Positions 56,215 to 64,000 of a DNA stretch of 64,000 nucleotides are shown here, piece by piece. The first letter of the stretch is position 1, and every line of letters begins with the position of its first letter. The notes under the pieces are model-generated. The model was not told the DNA's origin and made no database searches. It was given only the letters and a program-made list of their open reading frames with translations. Position numbers and translations under genes: made by a program. Source of the DNA: CAYOHG01 sp964465125 (GTDB lineage Bacteria; Planctomycetota; Phycisphaerae; UBA1845; Fen-1342); assembly GCA_964465125.1 (NCBI GenBank), contig CAYXIO010000016.1:5864-69863 (forward strand), given 5' to 3'.

Positions 56215-56229
56215 AGAGGAATTCACTTC

Positions 56230-57474
56230 ATGGGCCGCGCGCCGTTCGAGTATCCGCGCCTGCTGGCCGACTTCGTGCCGCTGCCGGGCGTGATCAAGGA
56301 AGACTATGAGGATTTTCAGGTCGAAGAAGTGCCGCTCTACGAAGCGAGCGGCAGCGGCACGCACACGTATTTTACGCTGGAGAAGCGCGGGCTGAGCACG
56401 ATGCAGGCCGTACGCGACGTGGCGGAGGCGCTGGAGGTCGATCCGCGGGCGATCGGTTTTGCCGGCCTGAAGGACGCGCGGGCCGTTTCGCGCCAGCGCA
56501 TGTCCCTTGAGCACGTCGACCCGCAGCGCCTGGCGCAGCTTCGCGTCCCGCGCATTGCGATCCTCGACATCACGCGCCATGGCAACAAGATCAAGCTGGG
56601 CCACCTGGCCGGGAACCGATTCCACATCCGCGTGCGGCAGACGCCGCGCGATCGGCACGCCGAGCTGGAGGCCGCCTGGGCCCGGCTGTGCCGCGACGGT
56701 ATACCCAACTACTTCGGCCCGCAGCGGTTCGGCAGCCGCGGCGACGGCTGGGCGGTCGGGCGTGCCATCGTGCGCAACGAGCTTGAAGAAGCGCTGGATC
56801 TCATGCTCGGCCGGCCGGGGCCGTTCGATAGCGGTGAGATCCTGCGGGCGCGAGCGTTGTACGATCAGGGCCGGTTTCGCGAAGCGGCCAGCGCCTGGCC
56901 GCGGATGTTCCGGGACGAGCGCCGCGCCCTGACCACGCTTGCCCAGACGCATGGAAACCGAAAACGGGCATTCCTCACGGTGGACCGCAGGCTGCGGGAC
57001 TTCCTGGTCTCGGCCTACCAGTCCTACCTCTTCAACCAGGTGGTTGCGGCGCGCATCCCCAGTGGGCTGGGCAACCTGCGGACCGGCGACCTGGCCTGGC
57101 TGCACGGGCGCGGGGCCGTGTTCCATGTCGAGGACGTGCAGCGCGAGCAGCCGCGCGCGGAGGCTTTCGAGGTCAGTCCGACCGGCCCTCTGTTCGGCTA
57201 CCGGATGACCGAGCCGAGCGGCGAGAGCGCCGCACAGGAGCAAGCCGTCGTACAGCGCGAGGGCCTGGATGTCGCCGTCTTCCGCGCGACCCGGCTGCGC
57301 GTGAAAGGGGGACGCAGGTCCCTGCGCTTCAGGCCCGCCCAGCCGGGTCTTGCGCTTGGCGCTGACGGCCGCGGGCCCTATCTTGAGGTTCGCTTCACGC
57401 TCGAACCCGGCTGCTACGCGACCTCGCTGCTGCGCGAGCTGTTTGCCGATGCGCCGACCGAGGACGAGTCGTGA
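56230..57474 (+). CDS. truD: tRNA pseudouridine(13) synthase
   Basis: Converts U13 of tRNA-Glu and others to pseudouridine. The 414-aa protein carries the TruD N-terminal motif DFQVEEVPLYEASGSGTHTYF and the catalytic Asp82 in GFAGLKDARAVSRQR. The motif GNRFHIRVR and the insertion domain containing PNYFGPQRFGSRG follow. GAGAGGA precedes the ATG at a good distance. It sits between asd and dnaA; the 79-base gap to dnaA contains one weak DnaA-box-like sequence (57512-57520, 7 of 9 matches). Confidence 0.93.
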   Translation: MGRAPFEYPRLLADFVPLPGVIKEDYEDFQVEEVPLYEASGSGTHTYFTLEKRGLSTMQAVRDVAEALEVDPRAIGFAGLKDARAVSRQRMSLEHVDPQRLAQLRVPRIAILDITRHGNKIKLGHLAGNRFHIRVRQTPRDRHAELEAAWARLCRDGIPNYFGPQRFGSRGDGWAVGRAIVRNELEEALDLMLGRPGPFDSGEILRARALYDQGRFREAASAWPRMFRDERRALTTLAQTHGNRKRAFLTVDRRLRDFLVSAYQSYLFNQVVAARIPSGLGNLRTGDLAWLHGRGAVFHVEDVQREQPRAEAFEVSPTGPLFGYRMTEPSGESAAQEQAVVQREGLDVAVFRATRLRVKGGRRSLRFRPAQPGLALGADGRGPYLEVRFTLEPGCYATSLLRELFADAPTEDES

Positions 57475-57553
57475 GCATCACCGCCGGAAGAGCACCATTC
57501 CCAGGCGGCGCTGTGGACGATTGGGCGATCACTCGCAATCAGGCGGCCGTACA

Positions 57554-58870
57554 TTGACGCAATCTCGCAGCGGCCTGGACTGGGGCGCCTTACTGGCGCG
57601 CGTGCGGGCCGATTATCCGCAGGTCTACCGAAGCTGGTTTGCGCAGCTCCCGGCGGCGGACGTGCAAGGCGGCGAGCTGCGCATTCGCGTCGACTCCGCG
57701 GCCAAGGCGAGATATCTCGCGGAAACGTGCACGGAAGCGTTCGTGCGAAGCGCCATGACGCTGAGTGGACTGCTGATTGGCGTGCGTTTTCTCACAGACG
57801 GTGCCGAGAGCGCGTGCCCGACCGGCAATCCTTGCGGACTGAAGTCGCTGTCATTGAGCCCCGACTACACGTTTGACGAGTTTGTGGTCGGGCCCTCGAA
57901 CCGGCTCGCTCATGCGGCCTGCCGCGCCGTCTGCAACCAGCCCGGGCAGCTCTACAACCCACTCTTCGTGCATGGCGCGTCCGGGCTCGGCAAGACGCAT
58001 CTCTTGCAGGCGACCTGCGCGGCCATGCAGCAGGGACCGCAGGCCCCCGACGTGCTCTTCCTGTCGTGCGAAACGTTCGTCAACGAGTTCATTCAGGCGA
58101 TCGAGCGCGGCCGGCTGCCCGAATTCCGTGACTGTGCGCGGCACGCCAGCTTTCTGGTGATCGACGACGTGCAGTTCCTGGCGAATCGCGAGTCAAGCCA
58201 GGAGGAGCTGTTTCACACGTTCAACACGCTGTACCAAAGCCGACACCAGATTATCCTCTCGGCGGATTCGCCGCCGTCGGAGATTCCGACGCTCGAAGAG
58301 CGGATCGTCAGCCGCTTTCACTGGGGCCTGGTCGCGCAGATCGACCCGCCCGACCGCGAGACGCGCCAGGCGATTCTACAGAAGAAGGCCCGGCTGCGCG
58401 GCGCGGAGATTCCCCCGGCGGTGCTCGACTACCTTGCGGAGCACGTGGAAGCCAACATCCGCGTGCTCGAGGGAACGCTCACCAAGCTGATTTCCGAGAT
58501 GCAGCTCAGCGGAAAGCCGCTGACGATCGAGACGGCCCGGCACGTGCTCGAGGCCCTCGATCTGCGCAAGGTCCGACCGATCCAGATGGGCGACATTCTC
58601 GACGCCGTCGCTTCCCATTTCGGCGTGCGGCCAGCGGAGTTGGTCGGCCGAAGGCGATCCCGGTCCGTCAGCTACCCCCGCCAACTCTGCGTCTATCTGG
58701 CCCGCCAGCTCACGTCGATGAGCCTCGAAGACATCGGCGTTCACCTCGGCGGCCGCGACCACTCGACCGTCCTGCACGCCGAGCGGACCATTAAGAGCTC
58801 CATCAAGCACGAATCCGAAACCGCGGACGCCATCGCGCACCTGACACGAATCCTGTCCGTTCGCCGTTGA
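57554..58870 (+). CDS. dnaA: Chromosomal replication initiator DnaA
   Basis: A 438-aa initiator that binds oriC and opens the duplex. The N-terminal domain I is short (~1-85), followed directly by the AAA+ domain without the usual long linker. Walker A is GASGLGKT (141-148), the Walker B acidic pair is at 204-205 (FLVIDDVQFL), and domain IV carries the DNA-binding signature GGRDHSTVLHAERTI near 398-412. The start is TTG at 57554 with AGGCGG eight bases upstream; the upstream frame has no family similarity. dnaN, a dciA-like gene and gyrB follow, which is a classic origin-region order. Confidence 0.93.
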   Translation: MTQSRSGLDWGALLARVRADYPQVYRSWFAQLPAADVQGGELRIRVDSAAKARYLAETCTEAFVRSAMTLSGLLIGVRFLTDGAESACPTGNPCGLKSLSLSPDYTFDEFVVGPSNRLAHAACRAVCNQPGQLYNPLFVHGASGLGKTHLLQATCAAMQQGPQAPDVLFLSCETFVNEFIQAIERGRLPEFRDCARHASFLVIDDVQFLANRESSQEELFHTFNTLYQSRHQIILSADSPPSEIPTLEERIVSRFHWGLVAQIDPPDRETRQAILQKKARLRGAEIPPAVLDYLAEHVEANIRVLEGTLTKLISEMQLSGKPLTIETARHVLEALDLRKVRPIQMGDILDAVASHFGVRPAELVGRRRSRSVSYPRQLCVYLARQLTSMSLEDIGVHLGGRDHSTVLHAERTIKSSIKHESETADAIAHLTRILSVRR

Positions 58871-59276
58871 TTGCGGCTGTCACACCTGTGCACGGCGGCG
58901 CCGATCGGCGAGCGAAGCAGGCGGTGCGCCCGGGCGAAGGCCAGCAGCGCCACAGACCGCGTTCGGCCGCTGACAGCCTGCGCCTCGCACGCAATCTCGT
59001 AACGTGGCGGGCGGCATTTGGTTACGGCTGCGGCCATCGTGCGCGACAGCGTTGACATGGCCGAAGAGAGATGAAGAGGAAAAGATTTCTCTACAGCGCA
59101 ACTCCAGTAGGCGATAGAGCGTTACCCGTGGCGGGACGGTAGCGGAACCCCTCGATTTCGGGTAAAAAACGGGGGTGGTGTGGATCCCGCGGTCGCCCAA
59201 TGCAGGCGGGCGCGGCGTGGTTGGTCCGGGTGGCCGCCGGCCGCCGGTTTCCTGCATTGTCACGAGACGCGCACAC
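58871..59276. other. dnaA-dnaN intergenic region, candidate oriC site
   Basis: About 406 bases without a supported gene. The region holds a short A/G-rich segment (agatgaagaggaaaagattt near 59070-59089), a run of six A residues near 59164-59169, and one DnaA-box-like sequence TGTGGATCC (59179-59187, 7 of 9 matches). No cluster of good DnaA boxes is visible, so an origin here is possible but not shown. Confidence 0.35.
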
Positions 59277-60398
59277 ATGAAAACGGTGTTGCCACGACAG
59301 GAGTTTCTCGACGCATTGAGCGCCGCCATTCTGCTGGCCGGCGGGCGCACGCCCAAGCCCATCCTGAACTGCGTCAAGCTCGTGGTTCAGGGCGATGACG
59401 TCCTCGACGTCATGGCGACCGATGGCGAGGCTTCGCTCCACCTGGGCGTTAACGCGCTGGCGGTGAAGCGCCGCGGACAGGCGGTGGTCCCGGCCGACCG
59501 CCTCCTGGGAATCGTCCGCGAGCTCACCGACGTGGAGATCACGCTCGAAGTCGATGAGAGCTCGTGCATGATTCGCGGGCGCGGCAGCGAGTTCCACATT
59601 TACACGCGTAGCGTCGAGGATTTCCCGCCGGTCCCGGTCTTCGAGGGCGAGCCGGACCTGGTCGCGGACGGCGATGAGCTCCGCCGCATGATCGGGCTTA
59701 CGCTGTATGCCGCGGCGCGCGAGGCCAGCCGCTACGCGACCATCGGCGTGCTGTGGGAGAAGCAGGGCAAGCGGCTGTTCATGGTGGCCACGGACGGGCG
59801 GCGTCTGGCGCGCGCTGGCGGGGCGCTGCGCGAGGCGAGCACAGGCGACTTCAGCACGATCCTGCCGACCAAGGCGCTGAGCGTGTTCGAAAAGGTGTTT
59901 ACGTTCGCCCGTGAGGCCGAGGACCGCAGCGTGAACGTGAAGGTCATGCCGAACCAGGTGCTGTTGCAGGCCGGCCGGCGCGTGTTGGGGACGATCCTCG
60001 TGGAAGGACACTTCCCGAAGTACGAGGACGTCATCCCGCGCGACAACAACCGCTGCGCGCGCCTCTCGCGCGAAGAACTGCTGGCCGGGGTGCGCAGGGC
60101 CGCGTTGCTCACCACCGAGGAATCGCGCGCCGTGCGGCTGACCTTTGAAAAGGAGCGCCTGATCCTGACCTCGAGGGCGCCCGAGCAGGGCGACGCGCGC
60201 GTCGAGCTTCCGGCGCAACTGGACGGCGAGCCGCTGGAGATCGGGTTTAACCCCGTCTTCCTCCAGGACGCGCTGCGTTCGATGTACTGGGAGGATGTCT
60301 TCATCGAAATGCAGGAGAGTTTCCGGCCCGGGCTGCTGCGCGGCGAGGATCGGGACGATTTTCTGTACATCGTGATGCCGGTATCGCTATCGCCCTGA
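59277..60398 (+). CDS. dnaN: DNA polymerase III beta sliding clamp
   Basis: A 373-aa ring clamp that keeps polymerase on DNA. The three-domain pattern is present: domain I (KTVLPRQEFLDALSAAILLAG), domain II (MIGLTLYAAAREASRYATIGVLWEK, MVATDGRRLARAGG), and domain III with the C-terminal FLYIVMPVSL. The ATG at 59277 matches the family start; its ribosome-binding site is weak. Partner of the holA product encoded near 48 kb and of DnaA via regulatory inactivation (family knowledge). Confidence 0.95.
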   Translation: MKTVLPRQEFLDALSAAILLAGGRTPKPILNCVKLVVQGDDVLDVMATDGEASLHLGVNALAVKRRGQAVVPADRLLGIVRELTDVEITLEVDESSCMIRGRGSEFHIYTRSVEDFPPVPVFEGEPDLVADGDELRRMIGLTLYAAAREASRYATIGVLWEKQGKRLFMVATDGRRLARAGGALREASTGDFSTILPTKALSVFEKVFTFAREAEDRSVNVKVMPNQVLLQAGRRVLGTILVEGHFPKYEDVIPRDNNRCARLSREELLAGVRRAALLTTEESRAVRLTFEKERLILTSRAPEQGDARVELPAQLDGEPLEIGFNPVFLQDALRSMYWEDVFIEMQESFRPGLLRGEDRDDFLYIVMPVSLSP

Positions 60399-60417
60399 TT
60401 CCGCGCGCGGGTACTCC

Positions 60418-60777
60418 ATGAATGAGCGCCAATATCGTCAGGTGCTGATGAACCGCTCGCGGCGAGGGTTTTCGTCGCTGGCCGAACGCGGCTATCTCGC
60501 GCGTTGGCTTCGTTCGGCGGCGCGCGACCTGCGCGAGCGGCAGCGCGCGGCCGAGGCATGGGAGCGCTGCCTGCCGGGGAATTGGTCCGGGCAGGCCCGC
60601 GTGCTCGCCGCGCGATCCGGCGTGCTGACCGTCGAGGCGGCGGACCCGATCTCGGCGGCTCGGCTGCGGCGAGGCGAGAGTGAGATTCTGAAGCGGATGC
60701 GCTCGTCGTATCCAGCAGCTCGCGAGCTACGCGTCGTCCTCGCCGGCGAGGTGGACGACCTGGACGAGCTGACCTGA
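60418..60777 (+). CDS. DUF721 protein, DciA-like helicase loader candidate
   Basis: A 119-aa protein with the DUF721 core: WERCLPGNWSGQARVLAARSGVLTVEAADPISAARLRRGESEILKRM. DUF721/DciA proteins load the replicative helicase DnaB in many bacteria that lack DnaC. Its position between dnaN and gyrB matches that role. The N-terminal ~45 residues are basic. It starts 20 bases after dnaN and ends 37 bases before gyrB, so the genes are probably co-transcribed. Confidence 0.8.
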   Translation: MNERQYRQVLMNRSRRGFSSLAERGYLARWLRSAARDLRERQRAAEAWERCLPGNWSGQARVLAARSGVLTVEAADPISAARLRRGESEILKRMRSSYPAARELRVVLAGEVDDLDELT

Positions 60778-60814
60778 CGGGGCGTGCGCCGGGCGGCGCT
60801 CGAGGATCGAGTCC

Positions 60815-63346
60815 ATGAGCGGATCAAGTGTCATGATCAATCCGGGCGAGGCCGAACGTTCGCAGGAGAGCAACTCCGGCGCGGAGGGAAGTCCTCCGAC
60901 GCCACCCGCGCCGGCGGCACCGGCCAACGGCGGTTACGACGAGAGCCAGGTGCAGGTGCTCGAAGGCGTGGATCACATCCGCGCGCGGCCGGGCATGTAC
61001 ATCGGCGACACCGGCACCTACGGTCTGCATCACCTGCTCTACGAGGTGCTCGACAACTCGATCGACGAGGCGATGGCCGGCTACTGCCGCAACATCGTCA
61101 TTACGCTCCACGGCGACGGCTCGGCCGAGGTCGAGGATGACGGGCGCGGCATTCCGGTCGGCTGGAAAGACGAATACGGCATGTCTGCGCTTGAACTGAT
61201 CATGACCAAGACCGGCTCCGGCGCGAAGTTTGACCGCAGCACGTACAAGGTCTCCGCCGGCCTGCACGGCATTGGCGTCACCGCGGTGAACGCCTTGTCG
61301 GCCTGGCTTGAGGCTCGCAGTATCCGCGACGGCAAGGTCTGGTTCATGCGCTTCGAGCGCGGCCGCACGATCCGGCAGATCGAGCCCATCGCCGACGCGC
61401 CCAGCACGACCGGCACCGTCGTCACCTTCGCGCCCGATCCGCAGGTCTTCTCGACGCTCGAATTCAGCCACGACACGGTGGTGCGGCGCGTGCGCGAGGT
61501 GGCCTATCTCAATTCGGGCGTGCGCTTCGTGCTGATCGACGAGCGCGAGGGCAAGCGCGACGAGTTCATGTTCCAGCAGGGCATCAGGCAGTTCGTCGAG
61601 CACCTCAACGAAGGCAAGGAGCCGGTGCACCCGGCGATCTACTTCAAGCGCGTCGACGAAGCGAGCCGGCAGATCTGCGAAGTCGCGTTGCAATACACCG
61701 ACGGCTACACCGAGAACGTGCTTTCATTCGCCAACAACATCAACACCAAGGAAGGCGGCACGCACCTGTCGGGCTTCCGCGCCGCGCTGACGCGCGTGAT
61801 CAACAACTACGCCCGCAAGGTCAACCTCTACAAGCCGAACGACCCGGTCCCCTCCGGCGATGACATCCGCGAGGGTCTCACGGCGGTCATCTCGGTCAAG
61901 GTGCCGGAGCCGCAGTTCGAGAGCCAGACCAAGATCAAGCTGAACAACAGCGAGGCCGGCACGTTCGTTGAGACCGTCGTCGGCGAGATCCTGACGAACT
62001 ACCTCGAGGAGCATCCGGCCGAATCCAAGCGGCTGGTCGGCAAGGCCGTTCAGGCGGCGCTGGCGCGCGAGGCGGCCCGCAAGGCCCGCGAGACGGCCCG
62101 CAAGAGCGCCATGTCCGGCGCCGGCATGTCGCGCAAGCTGGTCGACTGCACCAGCCGCGACGTCGACGAAACCGAGCTCTTCATCGTCGAGGGCGACAGC
62201 GCCGCCGGCAGCGCCAAGGGCTTTCGCGACTCCCGCACGCAGGCGATTCTGCCGATCCGCGGCAAGATTCTGAACGTCGAGAAGGCCCGCCTGCACAAGG
62301 TGCTCAGTCACGAGGAAATCGTCGAGATCATCCGCGCCCTGGGCACCGGCATCGGCGAGGAAGACTTCGACCTGTCCAAGCTGCGCTACGGCCGGATCAT
62401 TCTGATGACCGATGCCGACGTCGACGGCTCGCACATCCGCACGCTGCTGCTGACGTTCTTCTTCCGCCAGCTCCGCCCGCTGGTCGACGGCGGCTACGTC
62501 TACATCGCTCAACCGCCGCTCTATCAGCTCGCGCGCGGCAAGACGGCCGACTACGTGCTCGATGACGCGGCGCTGAACAGGCGCCAGGCCACCCTGGGGC
62601 TCGAAAACAACGTGCTCGAAATCCGCCGGCCGGGTGCTCCGCCGCAGCGGATCGAAGCGGAGCGGCTTGCGGCGTTGTTCCGGCTGCTGGAGGAGATTCA
62701 GCAGCAGGGTCGTATTCTGGGCCGGCGCGGGATCAGCCTGGCCGATTTCATCCTGACGCACGCCCCGCGCGGGCCGCTGCCGGTGATGCGCGTCTCGATC
62801 GACGGCGTCGATCAGTTCTTCTCGGGCGACGAGCCGCCGCCGGCGGGTGCCGACGCGCGCAAGGCAGAATCGGCACCGATCCGGACCGAACTGCACGAGG
62901 TGCGCGTGTTGCAGCGCTGCCTCGACGAGCTGCGCGACTTCGGCTGTGACTGGAGCGACCTGTTCATGCAGCGCGAGGAGCAGATCACCGGCGATCTGGG
63001 CGCCGCCGTCTTTGTGTTGCTGCCCGCCAGCGGCGATGCAAAAGAGCTTGAGAATCTGAACGAGCTGCCCGAGGGCGTCCGCACCATCGGCTCGCGCGGC
63101 TGGGAGATCAAGCGCTTCAAAGGCCTGGGCGAGATGAACAAGGACGAGCTGTGGCACACCACCATGGACCCGTCCAACCGCGTGCTGCGCAAGGTCGTCG
63201 TCAGCACCGCCCCGGACGACGACGAGCAGGTCGAGGACGCGCTCGACGCCGACCGGACGTTCAGCATCCTGATGGGCGATGACGTGGAAGTGCGACGGCA
63301 ATTCATCGACGAGAACGCGATCCACGTGAAGAATCTGGACGTGTAG
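60815..63346 (+). CDS. gyrB: DNA gyrase subunit B
   Basis: An 843-aa ATPase subunit of gyrase, which introduces negative supercoils. The GHKL ATPase domain is complete (GMYIGDTGTYGLHHLLYEVLDNSIDEA; GRGIPV; HGIGVTAVNALS). The Toprim domain has EGDSAAGSAKG and MTDADVDGSHIRTLLL, and the C-terminal end has RFKGLGEMNKDELWHTTMDP. Between the Toprim halves there is an insertion of roughly 150-190 residues like that in proteobacterial GyrB. The N-terminal ~45 residues are a Pro/Ala/Ser-rich extension. No gyrA follows; a CRISPR array begins 139 bases after the stop. Confidence 0.95.
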   Translation: MSGSSVMINPGEAERSQESNSGAEGSPPTPPAPAAPANGGYDESQVQVLEGVDHIRARPGMYIGDTGTYGLHHLLYEVLDNSIDEAMAGYCRNIVITLHGDGSAEVEDDGRGIPVGWKDEYGMSALELIMTKTGSGAKFDRSTYKVSAGLHGIGVTAVNALSAWLEARSIRDGKVWFMRFERGRTIRQIEPIADAPSTTGTVVTFAPDPQVFSTLEFSHDTVVRRVREVAYLNSGVRFVLIDEREGKRDEFMFQQGIRQFVEHLNEGKEPVHPAIYFKRVDEASRQICEVALQYTDGYTENVLSFANNINTKEGGTHLSGFRAALTRVINNYARKVNLYKPNDPVPSGDDIREGLTAVISVKVPEPQFESQTKIKLNNSEAGTFVETVVGEILTNYLEEHPAESKRLVGKAVQAALAREAARKARETARKSAMSGAGMSRKLVDCTSRDVDETELFIVEGDSAAGSAKGFRDSRTQAILPIRGKILNVEKARLHKVLSHEEIVEIIRALGTGIGEEDFDLSKLRYGRIILMTDADVDGSHIRTLLLTFFFRQLRPLVDGGYVYIAQPPLYQLARGKTADYVLDDAALNRRQATLGLENNVLEIRRPGAPPQRIEAERLAALFRLLEEIQQQGRILGRRGISLADFILTHAPRGPLPVMRVSIDGVDQFFSGDEPPPAGADARKAESAPIRTELHEVRVLQRCLDELRDFGCDWSDLFMQREEQITGDLGAAVFVLLPASGDAKELENLNELPEGVRTIGSRGWEIKRFKGLGEMNKDELWHTTMDPSNRVLRKVVVSTAPDDDEQVEDALDADRTFSILMGDDVEVRRQFIDENAIHVKNLDV

Positions 63347-63485
63347 GTTGCGGCGGTTGCCGCCACCGCTGCCGCGGAGCAGGAACCTCAACGCGCCGCG
63401 CTGGGATCCAGCCGCCCGCACGATTGTCACGAGCGCGTCCCGCGGCCTTCCGGACCTTGGTCCCTCAGTCCCTTGACCCCCTCTT

Positions 63486-64000
63486 TTGGCGGATTGGTCG
63501 CAGGCCAGGGTCGATTACACTTCGCCGCGCTGCATGCCTTCTTCTCGCACTGTTGCGGATTGGTCGCAGGCCAGGGTCGATTACACTCCGTCCGGCAACG
63601 CCATTCAGGGCCAGCCGTTGCGGATTGGTCGCAGGCCAGGGTCGATTACACTCGCAATCGATTGCACCAGTTACAGCAACGGGTTGCGGATTGGTCGCAG
63701 GCCAGGGTCGATTACACTGGCGGCGATCGAGCTGATGTCGCACGTGCGGTTGCGGATTGGTCGCAGGCCAGGGTCGATTACACTGCGGCCCGCTATCGTC
63801 CGCGCGACCTGTCGGTTGCGGATTGGTCGCAGGCCAGGGTCGATTACACTAGCGCCTGCGTCGCTCCATTTGTCCGACCGGTTGCGGATTGGTCGCAGGC
63901 CAGGGTCGATTACACTCAGTCATGTCTGGTCCTCCTCGCAGTCATGGTTGCGGATTGGTCGCAGGCCAGGGTCGATTACACTAGTTCTGCAATCGCCCGA
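63486..64000. CRISPR. CRISPR array, 8 repeats visible, continues past the window
   Basis: Eight 36-base repeats start at 63486, 63552, 63617, 63683, 63749, 63815, 63881 and 63947. The repeat begins GTTGCGGATTGGTCGC and ends CCAGGGTCGATTACACT. Spacers are 30, 29, 30, 30, 30, 30 and 30 bases, and an 18-base partial spacer runs to the window end. Repeats 2-8 are identical; repeat 1 differs only in its first three bases (TTG for GTT), as is usual at an old array end. A 36/30 geometry and the weak internal hairpin (TGCG/CGCA) fit type II best, but no cas gene or tracrRNA is in the window, so the type is unassigned. Orientation is not fixed. Confidence 0.97.

Noticed and set aside
59179..59187. DnaA box TGTGGATCC
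   Set aside because: Single copy with two mismatches in a GC-rich gap; not enough to define an origin, so kept only as a note.
63347..63364. GTTGCGG and a small GGCGG/CCGCC hairpin just after gyrB, as an extra CRISPR repeat or terminator
   Set aside because: Only the first seven bases match the repeat and the next repeat is over 130 bases away; the hairpin has a 5-bp stem and no T-run.
61724..63430. Long open frame (568 codons) on the minus strand over gyrB
   Set aside because: High-GC shadow of a certain gene: no family similarity, no ribosome-binding site, and its composition mirrors the opposite strand. Similar long frames opposite the UvrA-like, M23 and BatA-like genes were rejected for the same reason.
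63424..63743. Open frames across the start of the CRISPR array on both strands
   Set aside because: They are repeat-derived: the encoded peptide repeats with the 36-base unit and has no ribosome-binding site. The array explains them.

Overview
The window is high-GC bacterial DNA that reads as a Planctomycetota chromosome, most likely from the Phycisphaerae lineage (inference). The signs are pseudopilins with an N-terminal methylation motif and a C-terminal H-X9-DG motif, dockerin-like repeats on secreted proteins, a PEP-CTERM sorting tail, many lipoproteins and signal peptides, and a long MoxR/DUF58/BatA operon. The right end carries truD, dnaA, dnaN, a dciA-like gene and gyrB, so a chromosome replication origin is probably nearby.

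Layout. 1-5.0 kb: the start of a secreted protein gene cut by the window edge, a SMUG1-type uracil-DNA glycosylase, a UvrA homologue that holds only the first half of UvrA, and an M3 metallopeptidase. 5.0-8.7 kb (minus strand): a lipoprotein and a secreted caspase-fold-like protein. 9.1-12.5 kb: a BlaI repressor and an M56 membrane metallopeptidase with four EF-hand loops, behind a promoter that contains a perfect BlaI-like palindrome. 12.7-15.5 kb: three tandem pseudopilin paralogues. 15.6-18.9 kb: a Gfo/Idh/MocA oxidoreductase, mtnA and two small Cys-containing exported proteins, ending at a strong terminator.

19.2-41.2 kb: one very compact plus-strand run of thirteen genes: PQQ-like propeller/TPR protein, alpha-toroid protein, MoxR, DUF58, BatA-like, VWA/GATase-like, DUF4175-like, coiled-coil, TPR, NPCBM, then three HtrA/S1C relatives. 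Only the first of these three keeps the catalytic triad; the next two have lost His, Asp and Ser.

41.2-46.0 kb (minus strand): a canonical promoter and a cobalamin riboswitch lead into a PEP-CTERM surface protein, a PQQ-type beta-propeller with a dockerin-like tail, and a pseudopilin, followed by a Trm112-like protein and a metallophosphoesterase. I read the first three genes as a candidate B12-responsive surface module, which is the most novel item in the window. 46.0-54.5 kb: a PTP-like phosphatase, a lipoprotein, holA, a TPR protein, an M61 peptidase with a PDZ-like tail, an M23 peptidase with dockerin, and moaC. A 43-residue membrane protein gene and asd follow, then the replication genes.

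63.5-64.0 kb: a CRISPR array (8 repeats of 36 bp, spacers of 29-30 bp) starts 139 bases after gyrB and runs off the window. No cas gene is present in the window.
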